From: JADJEK01 sp052034255
GTDB taxonomy: Bacteria; Planctomycetota; B15-G4; JADJEK01
Assembly: GCA_052034255.1 (NCBI GenBank)
Contig: JBPOIU010000005.1
Location: 1-64,000, forward strand
Reading direction: 5' to 3'
DNA length: 64,000 nucleotides
Positions 49,059 to 57,350 of the stretch are shown here, piece by piece. Every line of letters begins with the position of its first letter. Position 1 is the first letter of the stretch. Position numbers and translations under genes: made by a program. The notes under the pieces are model-generated. The model searched no databases and was not told the origin of the DNA. It saw only the letters and a list, made by a program, of their open reading frames with translations.

Positions 49059-51581
49059 TCACTTCGCGGCGGCTAGCCGTTCGTTCGCGCGCGTCACCAC
49101 TTCCTGCATGTCGAGTTCCGTGCCGAGCGCGAGGGCGCGTGTCCACGCGTCGATCGCCTCGGCCTTGCGCTGCTGCGCCGCCAGGGACTCACCGAGTTGG
49201 AACCAAGCGAACGGGTTCTGCGGCAGCAAGCTCAGCGACACTCGATAGGCGCCTTCGGCCGCGATCCAATTCCGCGCGCGCTCGGCATCTTGCGCGTTCG
49301 AGTACGCGACTTTCGCCAGCGTGAGGACGCGCTCCTGCGCGTCGCCCTTCAATTCGCCGGCGAGGTTGCGGATCAGCTCGGAGACCGCGCCCAATTCATC
49401 GGCGTTCGCCGCGGACTGCGCCGCATCGAGGAACGACGCGCACGCCGCCGCCTTGTCGCCGGAAAACAGCGCCGCGTAACCGACGTTCTTGTGCGCGGCG
49501 ACGATTTGCGCGCGTAGATCCGTGATCGGCAGCTCGCGCTTCTGCGCGTCCAGCAACACGGCGAGTTCGCCCGCGAAGTCGCGCTGCTGTCGCAGCAACC
49601 GCGCCAGTCGCGCCGCGTTCTCGCCGGTCGCGTCGGCGCCAAGGGCGCGCGCCTTCCGCGTCAGCTCCAACGCGAGCGCCTCGTCGTGCGCGTCCTCGGC
49701 AGCTCGTCCGAGTTGCGTGTAGAGCGCGCCCAACTCTTCAGCACCGCCGCGCAACCGGTGCTGCAGCTCCTCGAGCTGCTTCGCGTTGTGCACCGCGTCG
49801 CTGATGTTGCCGCGCGCGACGAGCAACTGCGTGACCACGAGGATGACGTCCGGATCGGCGTCGCCTTGCGCGCGCCGCGCCGCGACGATCTCGGCCTCGC
49901 CCGCCTCGCCTTGGCCGCGCGAGAAGTAGAGCTTCGCCAATTCGAGCCGCGGCGCCGCGAGATCGGGGCGCAGCTTCGCGACTTTCTCGAAGTCCTTCAC
50001 CGCTTCGACCGCCTGCCCGGTCGCGAGGTACGCACGGCCGCGATCGAGCAGGGCCCGCGTGTGTTCGGGCGCCACCGCGAGTGCGTCGGCGTACGCGGCG
50101 AACATCTGCCGAGCGTGGTCCGCGCGTGCGGACTCGTCGGATTCGAACTTCGTGGACAACGCGAGCAGTGCATGCGCCGTCGCGCGCCGCACGAGCAGGT
50201 CCGCGCGCAGCCGCGGCGCCGGTTCGGTCGCCAGCATTTCGTCGACGTCCCGGATCACGACGCGCGGCCGACCGGCGCGGAGCTTCAGATCGAGCAGGTC
50301 GAGCTCCAACTCCGACGGTCGAAGAGGACCACGCGGTTTGGCGCCGAACATCGCGCGTTCGAGCAACGGCAGCGCTTCGTCGGCCAGTCCGAATTGCGCG
50401 GCCAGCAGCGCGACGTCGCGTGCCGACTCGGGATCGAGAGCGCGCAGTGCGGCGTCGTCCCGGACGAGCACGTCATGCAACACGCGATTGCCGCCGCGCT
50501 CGAGTTCGATCAGCGCCGCGCGATGCGCGATCGGCCGCTCGCGCCCGAGCCGGCCGGTCATCGCGATCAACGCATCGAGACTCGACGTCGACGGTCGAAC
50601 GACGCGCAGCGTCGTCGTCGTCGCGGTCGCCACCAGCGCGAGCAATGCGACTCCGGCCGCGAGCGACGACGCGCGCGTCGTTCGCGGCGCACTCGCCGCG
50701 TACGCGAGCGTCAGCACGATCGGCACCAGTCCAGAACTGGGGACGAGTGCTCCCGACGACGCCGAGAACCCGACGACGGCCGTGCCGAGCGCCGCGACGC
50801 CGACCGCGATCCGGGCCGGACCGCGGGTCGCGAGCGCGAGCAACACGATCGCCCCGACTGCGATTCCGGCGAACGCCGCGTGTCCCGCCTCGCCGATCCA
50901 CGCCGAACCGCTGGCTCCAGCCAATGTCGCGAACGCGTCGCGCATCGCGCCGAACAGTCCCACCGCGCTCGCGCCGTCCGGCGTACCGGCAAAGCGCACT
51001 CCGAACCAATCCAAGAGTCCGGGAGCGCCAAAGACGCGCGGCAGCACCGCGAGCAGGACGACGGGCCGGACCGGCCCACTCGCGCGTGCCGCGAGAGCGA
51101 GCGCGAAGGTCGCGACACCGATCCCCGACGGCGACCACCAGCACGCGACGACCAGCATCCCCGCGCCGAGCTCGCGGAACGCGGGACGATCGCGCACCAG
51201 GATCGCGGCTCCGACCGCAGCCAACGCGAGCGCCGCGAGCTCGTGCCCGCCGCGTGCCGTCGTGGCCGCGACCCACGTCGATGGATGGAGCGACACGAAG
51301 GCGAACGCGAGCACGCCGTGCCACGCCCGTCGCTCCACCACCGCGCTCCAGGCGCACAGCGCCGCGAGCGCGAGAAGCGCGGCGGCGAGCCGCACCGCAT
51401 CGCGCGGCGTCGCCGTCCACGCCGGGAGATCCGCGACATGCGCCGCGGGCGGGTTCTCGACGAGCCGAGGCAGTTCGGGAAGTGCGTCGAACGGCGCCAG
51501 AGGCCGCAACGCGAACGCCAGCGCCACCGCGAGCGCGACGATCACGATCGGCACGATTCCGTTCCACCCGCGCTGCGCCAT
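49059..51581 (-). CDS. multi-pass membrane protein with C-terminal TPR domain
   Basis: An 840-aa protein. The first 320 residues hold about nine hydrophobic helices (for example VPIVIVALAVALAFAL); the rest is cytoplasmic or periplasmic and helical, with TPR-like repeats from about 400 (AYADALAVAPEHTRALLDRGRAY, EGAYRVSLSLLPQNPFAWFQLG). The layout resembles TPR-tailed membrane proteins such as O-antigen-ligase or glycosyltransferase-39-like proteins, but no catalytic residue can be pointed out. The ATG (MAQRGWNG) has GGAAG upstream. It converges with the kinase gene, 24 nt apart. Confidence 0.7.
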   Translation of the reverse strand: MAQRGWNGIVPIVIVALAVALAFALRPLAPFDALPELPRLVENPPAAHVADLPAWTATPRDAVRLAAALLALAALCAWSAVVERRAWHGVLAFAFVSLHPSTWVAATTARGGHELAALALAAVGAAILVRDRPAFRELGAGMLVVACWWSPSGIGVATFALALAARASGPVRPVVLLAVLPRVFGAPGLLDWFGVRFAGTPDGASAVGLFGAMRDAFATLAGASGSAWIGEAGHAAFAGIAVGAIVLLALATRGPARIAVGVAALGTAVVGFSASSGALVPSSGLVPIVLTLAYAASAPRTTRASSLAAGVALLALVATATTTTLRVVRPSTSSLDALIAMTGRLGRERPIAHRAALIELERGGNRVLHDVLVRDDAALRALDPESARDVALLAAQFGLADEALPLLERAMFGAKPRGPLRPSELELDLLDLKLRAGRPRVVIRDVDEMLATEPAPRLRADLLVRRATAHALLALSTKFESDESARADHARQMFAAYADALAVAPEHTRALLDRGRAYLATGQAVEAVKDFEKVAKLRPDLAAPRLELAKLYFSRGQGEAGEAEIVAARRAQGDADPDVILVVTQLLVARGNISDAVHNAKQLEELQHRLRGGAEELGALYTQLGRAAEDAHDEALALELTRKARALGADATGENAARLARLLRQQRDFAGELAVLLDAQKRELPITDLRAQIVAAHKNVGYAALFSGDKAAACASFLDAAQSAANADELGAVSELIRNLAGELKGDAQERVLTLAKVAYSNAQDAERARNWIAAEGAYRVSLSLLPQNPFAWFQLGESLAAQQRKAEAIDAWTRALALGTELDMQEVVTRANERLAAAK

Positions 51582-51609
51582 GCTCGACTTCCTTCGCGAA
51601 AGGGGCGGG

Positions 51610-51615
51610 ATCATA
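51610..51615 (-). promoter_or_regulatory. -10 element of the membrane-TPR gene
   Basis: TATGAT on the minus strand (two mismatches to consensus at most), in a short A/T-rich patch about 29 nt upstream of the start codon. The expected start near 51603 leaves a leader of about 22 nt. Confidence 0.45.
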
Positions 51616-51721
51616 AATGAGTGTTCGCGATTCCGTGTGGCGCGCGGCCGTCCGCTCGTCGAACGGACGGCGCCGAGCGGGTGCGGACGGCGCGCGATCG
51701 GGCTCGATGGCCGCGGCCGCC

Positions 51722-51730
51722 TGCTACCGT
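51722..51730 (+). promoter_or_regulatory. extended -10 promoter, predicted leaderless start of mtaB
   Basis: TGCTACCGT followed by exactly 6 nt (GGCGCC) and the ATG at 51737. The start codon would coincide with the transcription start; no ribosome-binding site is present. Confidence 0.6.
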
Positions 51731-51736
51731 GGCGCC

Positions 51737-53008
51737 ATGGAACGGTTCGCGATCCTCGACCACGGTTGCAAGGTGAATCGCTACGACGGCGAGCTCGTGC
51801 GCGCGGCGATTCGGCGGTTCGGCTTGGTCGAAACCTCCGCCACGGATGCCCCCGACCTCTACGTGCTGAACGCGTGCGCCGTGACCGATCGCGCCGTGCG
51901 CCGAGGGCGTCAGGCGCTGCGCCGCATGCGACGCGAGAACCCGGGCTGCCGCTTGGTGGTCACCGGGTGCATGACGGGCAAGGACCGCGACGCGTATGCG
52001 GCCATCGAGAACGGAATGGTGGTCGTCCCGGGCAACGATGCGGACGCGCTGCACTCCGCGTTGCGCGGGCTGCTGACCGAGGCCGTCGTCGCGGGCGTCG
52101 AGCCCGGGCTCGACGCGGCGTCGTACGACGATCGAACGCGCGCCTTCTTGAAGGTCCAGGACGGTTGCGACGCCAAATGCTCGTTCTGCGTGATTCCGTC
52201 GATCCGCGGCGGCGCGCGCAGTCGCTCGCGCGACGCCATCCTCGCGGAAGCCCGCGCCCTCGTGGAACGCGGCTTCCGTGAACTCGTGGTGTGTGGCATC
52301 CACCTCGGCCACTACGGGCGGGACAGCGGCGATTCGCTGATCGGCTTGATCCCCGCGCTCGCGGCATTGCCCGGCGAGTTCCGGTTGCGTCTGGGTTCGT
52401 TGGAGGTCGGCGAGGTCGACGCCTCATTCATGCGGGCGGTGCGGGACTGCGAACGCGTGGTGCCGCATTTCCACGTCCCGCTGCAAAGCGGCGACGACGG
52501 TGTGCTGCGTGCGATGCGGCGGCCGTACACCGCGCGGCGCTTCCTTGAACGGATCGACGTGCTGCGCGCGATCGCGCCGGACGTGGCGTTGACGACCGAC
52601 GTGATCGTCGGCTTCCCGACCGAGGACGAAGACGCGTTCACGCGCACGTTGGACACCGTGCGCGCCTCGGGCTTCGCGAAGGTCCACGCATTCCCGTACT
52701 CGCCGCGCGCCGGCACCGAAGCCGCGGAACTCGCGGGGCGCGTCGCGCTGCCGACGTTGCGCGCGCGCGTCGCGCGGCTGCTCGAACTCGACGCGACACT
52801 CGCGCGCGCCTTCGACGAACGCTGCGTCGGCGGCATCGCCGACGTGTTGATCCAACGCCCGAACGAGAGCGGTTCCCTCGGTCTATCCGAGCGCTATCGT
52901 CGCGTTCTGGTGCGTGGACGACATCCTCGGGGCTCGTTCGTCCGCGCGGTCGTGTCCGGGATCGATCGCGATTCCTTGCTCGCGGAGCCGGTGCATGAGC
53001 GAGTCTGA
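51737..53008 (+). CDS. mtaB: tRNA t6A37 methylthiotransferase (MtaB-like)
   Basis: A 423-aa radical-SAM methylthiotransferase, which adds a methylthio group to tRNA. The N-terminal UPF0004-type domain has DHGCKVNRYDG, NACAVTDRA and VVTGCMT, giving three cluster cysteines; the radical SAM motif is CDAKCSFCVIPSIRG. A short TRAM-like C-terminus ends the chain. The pattern fits MtaB (t6A to ms2t6A) better than MiaB. It overlaps the downstream uracil-DNA glycosylase gene by 14 nt. Confidence 0.9.
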   Translation: MERFAILDHGCKVNRYDGELVRAAIRRFGLVETSATDAPDLYVLNACAVTDRAVRRGRQALRRMRRENPGCRLVVTGCMTGKDRDAYAAIENGMVVVPGNDADALHSALRGLLTEAVVAGVEPGLDAASYDDRTRAFLKVQDGCDAKCSFCVIPSIRGGARSRSRDAILAEARALVERGFRELVVCGIHLGHYGRDSGDSLIGLIPALAALPGEFRLRLGSLEVGEVDASFMRAVRDCERVVPHFHVPLQSGDDGVLRAMRRPYTARRFLERIDVLRAIAPDVALTTDVIVGFPTEDEDAFTRTLDTVRASGFAKVHAFPYSPRAGTEAAELAGRVALPTLRARVARLLELDATLARAFDERCVGGIADVLIQRPNESGSLGLSERYRRVLVRGRHPRGSFVRAVVSGIDRDSLLAEPVHERV

Positions 53009-53945
53009 CGACCGCGTCCGTCACGCCATCGACGCCATCCGCGTGCATCTGCGCTCGGAAGCGGACTTCGGCCTCGACGCGTTCGAACGGCGTCCCGTGG
53101 CGCCGACCGCGACGACGAGCGCGACCGCGACGGCCAGCGCGTCGAGTCCGCCGGCCCCAGCGCAGGCTCGGACTTCCGCACCGGTGGCGCCCACGGCACC
53201 GCCGACGACCGATCGCGCCGCGCCCGAGCCCGCGCCATCGCCGGCTCCGCCGCGGTCCACGCCTGCGTTCGTGCCGCGCGTTCCCGCACTGTCCGCCCGC
53301 TTGGGGACACCGCAAGCGCGTGCCGCGCTGGATGCACTCGAGGCCGAAGTGGCGGCGTGCACGCGGTGCGCACTGCACTGCACGCGCACCACGACCGTGC
53401 CCGGAGAAGGCAACGCCACTCCGGACTTGCTGTTCATCGGCGAGGGTCCGGGCGAAGAGGAAGATCGCTCCGGACGCCCGTTCGTCGGCCGCGCGGGCGA
53501 GCTACTGACCAAGATCATCGGCGCCATGGGCTTCTCGCGCGAAACCGTCCACATCGCGAACATCGTGAAGTGCCGCCCCCCCGACAACCGCGTGCCGGCG
53601 GCGGAGGAGATCGCGGCGTGCCGACCGTACTTGGACCGTCAGCTCGAGACGCTGCGGCCGAAGTTGATCTGCACGCTCGGCCTCCCTGCGACGCGCACGC
53701 TGCTCGGCATCACGACCGGGATCAAGGCCGCGCGCGGCCGCGAGTTCTCGTGGAACGGCATTCCGGTGATCCCGACGTTCCATCCGGCGTATCTGCTGCG
53801 CACGCCGGAGGACAAGCCGCTGGTCTGGCAGGACGCGCAGACGATCGTGCGACGCTTGGTGCAACTCGGCGCGACGGTGCCGAACCCGGACGCGCTGAAG
53901 AAGTTCAAGGACCAGCCGCCCCCGCCCCCCGCACCGGCCGGCTGA
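52995..53945 (+). CDS. uracil-DNA glycosylase, family 4
   Basis: A 316-aa iron-sulfur uracil-DNA glycosylase that removes uracil from DNA. An Ala/Pro/Thr-rich linker of about 80 residues precedes the enzyme domain, as in many members. The cluster cysteines are in CTRCALHC and, further on, KCRPPDN and ACRPYL. GEGPGEEEDRSGRPFVGRAG is the catalytic loop region (quoted in shortened form: GEGPGEEEDRSGRPFVG), and PTFHPAYLLR the DNA-binding motif. Translation is coupled to mtaB by overlap. Confidence 0.93.
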   Translation: MSESDDRVRHAIDAIRVHLRSEADFGLDAFERRPVAPTATTSATATASASSPPAPAQARTSAPVAPTAPPTTDRAAPEPAPSPAPPRSTPAFVPRVPALSARLGTPQARAALDALEAEVAACTRCALHCTRTTTVPGEGNATPDLLFIGEGPGEEEDRSGRPFVGRAGELLTKIIGAMGFSRETVHIANIVKCRPPDNRVPAAEEIAACRPYLDRQLETLRPKLICTLGLPATRTLLGITTGIKAARGREFSWNGIPVIPTFHPAYLLRTPEDKPLVWQDAQTIVRRLVQLGATVPNPDALKKFKDQPPPPPAPAG

Positions 53946-53962
53946 ATCGGAGCGGAGTGCCG

Positions 53963-53986
53963 CATCAGAGGATCGTGAACTTCGTT
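53963..53986 (+). repeat. motif TCGTGAACTTCG, copy 3
   Basis: CATCAGAGGATCGTGAACTTCGTT, sharing the 12-base TCGTGAACTTCG core with copies at 1270-1293 and 1432-1455. It ends 8 nt upstream of the pilM extended -10 element, in the -35 region. The GTGAAC within it could serve as a weak -35 17 nt upstream of TAGGCT. Confidence 0.45.
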
Positions 53987-53994
53987 GGGTCGGC

Positions 53995-54003
53995 TGCTAG
54001 GCT
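53995..54003 (+). promoter_or_regulatory. extended -10 promoter, predicted leaderless start of pilM
   Basis: TGCTAGGCT followed by exactly 6 nt (CCCGCG) and the GTG at 54010. Same geometry as mtaB and the ThiF-like gene. Confidence 0.55.
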
Positions 54004-54009
54004 CCCGCG

Positions 54010-55551
54010 GTGATCTATCCCGCGTTCGGTATCGACCTCAGCGACGGTGCGCTCAAAGCGGTGAAGATGGTGCGGCGTGGCAACCGCATGGTCGTCATCG
54101 ACGCGTACTACCGACCGTACGCGCGCGCCGAGGACGGCGCGGTTCGTCCGCGCTCCGGATTGCCACTGCGCGCGGAAGAAGCACTCGACGCGTTCCTCGC
54201 TCAGGCGCGGCCCGGCGCGCTCGACCGCGTGTTCGTCGGCTTCCCGGCGGTCGCGACGTTCAACCGCCTGATCCAGTTGCCCGACGTCGGTCCCGAGAAG
54301 GTCGCCGAAATGGCGCGCTACGAGACCGACCGTTCGCTGCGGGGAAAGCTCGAGGACTACGAGCGGCGAACGTGCGTGCTTCGCCACCACGCCCATACCG
54401 GAAGCACGCCGTGCATGCTGTTCGCGGTGCGGCGCACGCTGCGCGACGCATTCGTGCACGCGCTCCAGGCGCGCGGACTCGAAATCGACAATCTGGTGCC
54501 GGCGCCCGCCGCGCTGGCGCAGTTCGTGATCTACGACCGACCGGCGCGCGGTGATCGCGTCGCGTTGTCGATCGGATTGCGTGGCACCGACGTCGTGTTC
54601 CTGAAGGACCGCGGCTACGCGTTCCGCACGGTTCCGCTCGGTGTCGCCGGCCTGAACGCGCTGGCGGAGTCCCGCCGCAAGGCGGCGCTCGACAAGCTGA
54701 TCGAGCGCATCGCCGCCGAGATCGGCAAGGGCACGCGCTTCTTCTTCCCCGACGGCGAGTTCCGCGCCGAGCACTTGCTGGTCTTCGGCGAGGGCCTGCA
54801 AGTCCCCGGCCTCGTCGATGCACTGCGCCGACGCATCCCGGTCGCCATCGACGCCGTCGATCAGCTTCACCGCATCTCGCTCGGGACGCGGATCCCCGCC
54901 GAGGCGGCCACGCATGCCGCGCAGATGGGCAATGCTCTCGGTTTGGCGCTGATCGCCGCGCGCGCCGCGAGTGCCGACGTGGATTTGTTGCCGGAGAATC
55001 GCGCACGGGAAGCCGCCCGGCGTCTGCCGCGACTCGCGTTGGCCGCGGTGGGCTCGTTCGCGATCGCGGCGTTCGCGACGTTGGCCGACGTCCGCGACGC
55101 GGACCGGGCGGAAGCGGTGCACATCTCCCCCACCGCGGCGGAGATCCGGACGCTCCAGGGCCGCGCGGCCGCCGTGCGGGCGGATGCCTCCAAAGTCGGT
55201 ATCGCCGAAACCGCGGCGCGCGTGCTGCTCGCCGATCATGCCTCGCACGCGACGTTGCTCGGACGGGTGCTCGCTCGATTCGGGCCGGACGCGAAAGACT
55301 ATTCGCCGGACGACGTCCGCGTCGTGTCGTACGCCTTCACCACGGCTCCGAGCCCACAGCTTCGCCTGACGCTGTCCGCGCCTCTCGATGGCGCCCAGGT
55401 GCCGACGACCGTGCGTCAGCGACTCGGCGAACTCCGCGATCTCGCCCAGGTCCAGGTCCAAGAACTGCCGGATCGCCGTGATTCGTTCCTTCAGCGCACC
55501 GAATACGCGGTGACCGCCACCGTGCGTCCACCCGTGGCGGCCGGCCCATGA
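54010..55551 (+). CDS. pilM: PilM-PilN fusion, pilus assembly protein
   Basis: A 513-aa protein that joins two partners of the type IV pilus alignment complex. Residues 1-310 are an actin-like ATPase fold of the PilM type (FGIDLSDGALKAVKMVRRG, LSIGLRGTDVVFLKDRGYAFRT, LLVFGEGLQVPGLVDAL). Then VDLLPENRAREAARR, which matches the PilN N-terminal N-L-L-P motif that normally binds PilM, a membrane helix (about 337-357) and a PilN-like periplasmic domain to the end. The GTG start follows a TGCTAGGCT promoter element at 6 nt. The next gene overlaps by 4 nt. Confidence 0.85.
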   Translation: MIYPAFGIDLSDGALKAVKMVRRGNRMVVIDAYYRPYARAEDGAVRPRSGLPLRAEEALDAFLAQARPGALDRVFVGFPAVATFNRLIQLPDVGPEKVAEMARYETDRSLRGKLEDYERRTCVLRHHAHTGSTPCMLFAVRRTLRDAFVHALQARGLEIDNLVPAPAALAQFVIYDRPARGDRVALSIGLRGTDVVFLKDRGYAFRTVPLGVAGLNALAESRRKAALDKLIERIAAEIGKGTRFFFPDGEFRAEHLLVFGEGLQVPGLVDALRRRIPVAIDAVDQLHRISLGTRIPAEAATHAAQMGNALGLALIAARAASADVDLLPENRAREAARRLPRLALAAVGSFAIAAFATLADVRDADRAEAVHISPTAAEIRTLQGRAAAVRADASKVGIAETAARVLLADHASHATLLGRVLARFGPDAKDYSPDDVRVVSYAFTTAPSPQLRLTLSAPLDGAQVPTTVRQRLGELRDLAQVQVQELPDRRDSFLQRTEYAVTATVRPPVAAGP

Positions 55552-56246
55552 GATCGCTCGTCTACGTGGTTCTCATCGCGTTGGCGGTCGCCGGGCCGGC
55601 GCTGTACCTCACGGTCGGCGGGAGCGCGCGCAAGCGCGCGGCGGACGCGACCGCGGCCGCACTCGCCGAGCGCGGGCAGGTCGCCGCGTTGATGAATGCC
55701 GACGCGCCGCCGTCCGCGGCTGCATTGAAGGAGGCCGAAGCGGCGCTCCAGCAGCGACGCTCGACAGTCGACGGGCTGCGTGCGGCGATCGCGGCGGCGA
55801 AGCCTGCCGGCGGAGACGCGAGCTTGCGGGAACGAGCGCTCGCCCTCGGACTCGACGTGCCGGTGGTCGACTCGCTGTTGGCCGGGCTCGACGGACCCGG
55901 CGCGGTCTCGCGCCGCTTCGCGCTGGCCAGTGCGCTCGGCTCGATCGAACCCGACACGACCGTCGAACGTGTGCATTGCGGTTCGTTGCCCGAGGTCATC
56001 GCCGGTCTCGACGTCCAACGCTGGCGCATCGAACTCACTTTGGTCGCGCCAGTCGGCTCGATCGTCCGCAGCACCGAATCGCTGTGCGCCGGCGCGGACG
56101 ATCGCGCGCCCGCGCTCCTGATCGGACTCGAGGCGTTGCGGTCGCGCGCCGACGAATGGGCGAAGCTCGCCGACGTCTTTGCCGAGCCGCCGCTCCGAGC
56201 ACAGGTCACGGTCGACGTGCTGGTCGCCGACGGAGGTGCCCCTTGA
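55548..56246 (+). CDS. PilO-like assembly protein
   Basis: A 232-aa single-pass membrane protein. A membrane helix lies at residues 4-24, a coiled coil at about 28-90, and a small mixed alpha/beta domain to the end. Position, size and layout are those of PilO, the partner of PilN in the alignment complex; sequence similarity itself is weak. It overlaps pilM (ATGA), and its own stop overlaps the next start (TTGA). Confidence 0.65.
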   Translation: MRSLVYVVLIALAVAGPALYLTVGGSARKRAADATAAALAERGQVAALMNADAPPSAAALKEAEAALQQRRSTVDGLRAAIAAAKPAGGDASLRERALALGLDVPVVDSLLAGLDGPGAVSRRFALASALGSIEPDTTVERVHCGSLPEVIAGLDVQRWRIELTLVAPVGSIVRSTESLCAGADDRAPALLIGLEALRSRADEWAKLADVFAEPPLRAQVTVDVLVADGGAP

Positions 56247-57274
56247 ACGCACCCCGGACCGACCGAATTCTGGTATTGACAGGCACTTGCCTCGTCCTTA
56301 TATTTCTCGGCTTCGACCAGCTTGTGCATAAACTCTTGTCAGACAAGGGTTTAGGGGCGAGCGTCGCACCTGTCGCGGGCGGGATGAACGAAGGCGCCGA
56401 GAAGGCCTTCGTCGCCCTCGCGCAGGGTGGATTGCCTGGTGATCCGCGCGCGGCCTTCGCCTTTCAGCGCAGTGATCTCGAGTTCGTGGCGACGGCCACG
56501 TTCGAGCCCACCGAGCTCGCGAGCTTCGCCGATCACAAGCAGCGCGAACATCGGCTCGACCGCATGCTCGCTCCGCCTGTGGCGCTGCGTTGGAACCGCG
56601 GACCGACGGGCCTGCTCATCGAGTGGGACGGCAGTCCACGCAACGACGCAGTCGCAAGAGAGGTTGCGGACAACCCGTTGCTCAGGACGGGGTACCGCAT
56701 ATACCGGTGGCGCGCAGACCAAGAGCCTGCGGCCGTCGGCAAAGTTCCTCTGGACCAGACGTCCTTCCTCGATGCCGAGGTCGGCCTGCAGGGTGGGCGC
56801 GTGTTCTATTCGGTGGTGACGGTGCTCGAAGGAATGATCGGCAACCGCGACTCTCTCATCGAGAGTGAACGCTCCGACGTCCTCACCGTCGATCTCGAAG
56901 ATCGATTCCAGTTGCGCGTCCTCTCGGGCGACGCGACTCAGGCAACGATCGAGGTCACCACCGATGGGCCCCTCGGCCCGCGCTCCATGGCGTTCCCAGT
57001 GAAGCCCGGCGCGGCGATCGGCGCGTTGGTTTCCGTGGACGGCATGCCGGCCGACTTCCAGACCGGACTCACGGTCACCGCAATCGAACTCGTTCCCGCG
57101 ACGCGGGAAGAGCGCGTTCGTCATCCCGTGTTCGCACCCGACGGATCGCGCGCGCGCGACGAGTCCGGGTTCGTCCATCGAGACGACGTTCGCACCGTCA
57201 ATTTCGAACGAATCGTCGTCCGCTGCGTGGACGCCCGGGGATCGACCCGGACGCTCACGCTCGATCCGTCGTGA
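56243..57274 (+). CDS. membrane-anchored protein in the PilP position, fibronectin-III-like
   Basis: A 343-aa protein. The TTG start (NAPRTDRILVL follows) has GGAGG 6 nt upstream and overlaps the stop of the PilO-like gene. A membrane helix spans about residues 8-25. Residues 105-195 resemble a fibronectin type III fold (WNRGPTGLLIEWDGSP, GYRIYRWRAD, GRVFYSVVTVLEG), followed by a beta-rich domain. Between pilO and a secretin, this is where PilP lies in known pil operons, and it probably links the inner-membrane platform to the channel. Its first 20 codons contain a consensus-like promoter, and they use AT-richer codons than the rest. Confidence 0.6.
   Translation: MNAPRTDRILVLTGTCLVLIFLGFDQLVHKLLSDKGLGASVAPVAGGMNEGAEKAFVALAQGGLPGDPRAAFAFQRSDLEFVATATFEPTELASFADHKQREHRLDRMLAPPVALRWNRGPTGLLIEWDGSPRNDAVAREVADNPLLRTGYRIYRWRADQEPAAVGKVPLDQTSFLDAEVGLQGGRVFYSVVTVLEGMIGNRDSLIESERSDVLTVDLEDRFQLRVLSGDATQATIEVTTDGPLGPRSMAFPVKPGAAIGALVSVDGMPADFQTGLTVTAIELVPATREERVRHPVFAPDGSRARDESGFVHRDDVRTVNFERIVVRCVDARGSTRTLTLDPS
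56276..56304 (+). promoter_or_regulatory. consensus sigma-70 promoter inside the PilP-position gene
   Basis: TTGACA (exact), a 17-nt spacer, TATATT (one mismatch to TATAAT), overlapping codons 12-21 of the gene, in its membrane helix. Transcription from near 56311 would skip the start codon and could supply the secretin gene on its own, or a shortened protein from the ATG at 56383 (MNEGAEKAF). Confidence 0.6.
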
Positions 57275-57350
57275 GACTCGAAACCGGGCGTCGCACGATG
57301 CCCGAACACACCGGACGCCGCCTCGTCGTCCGGCAGCAGGAGGAGATGCG

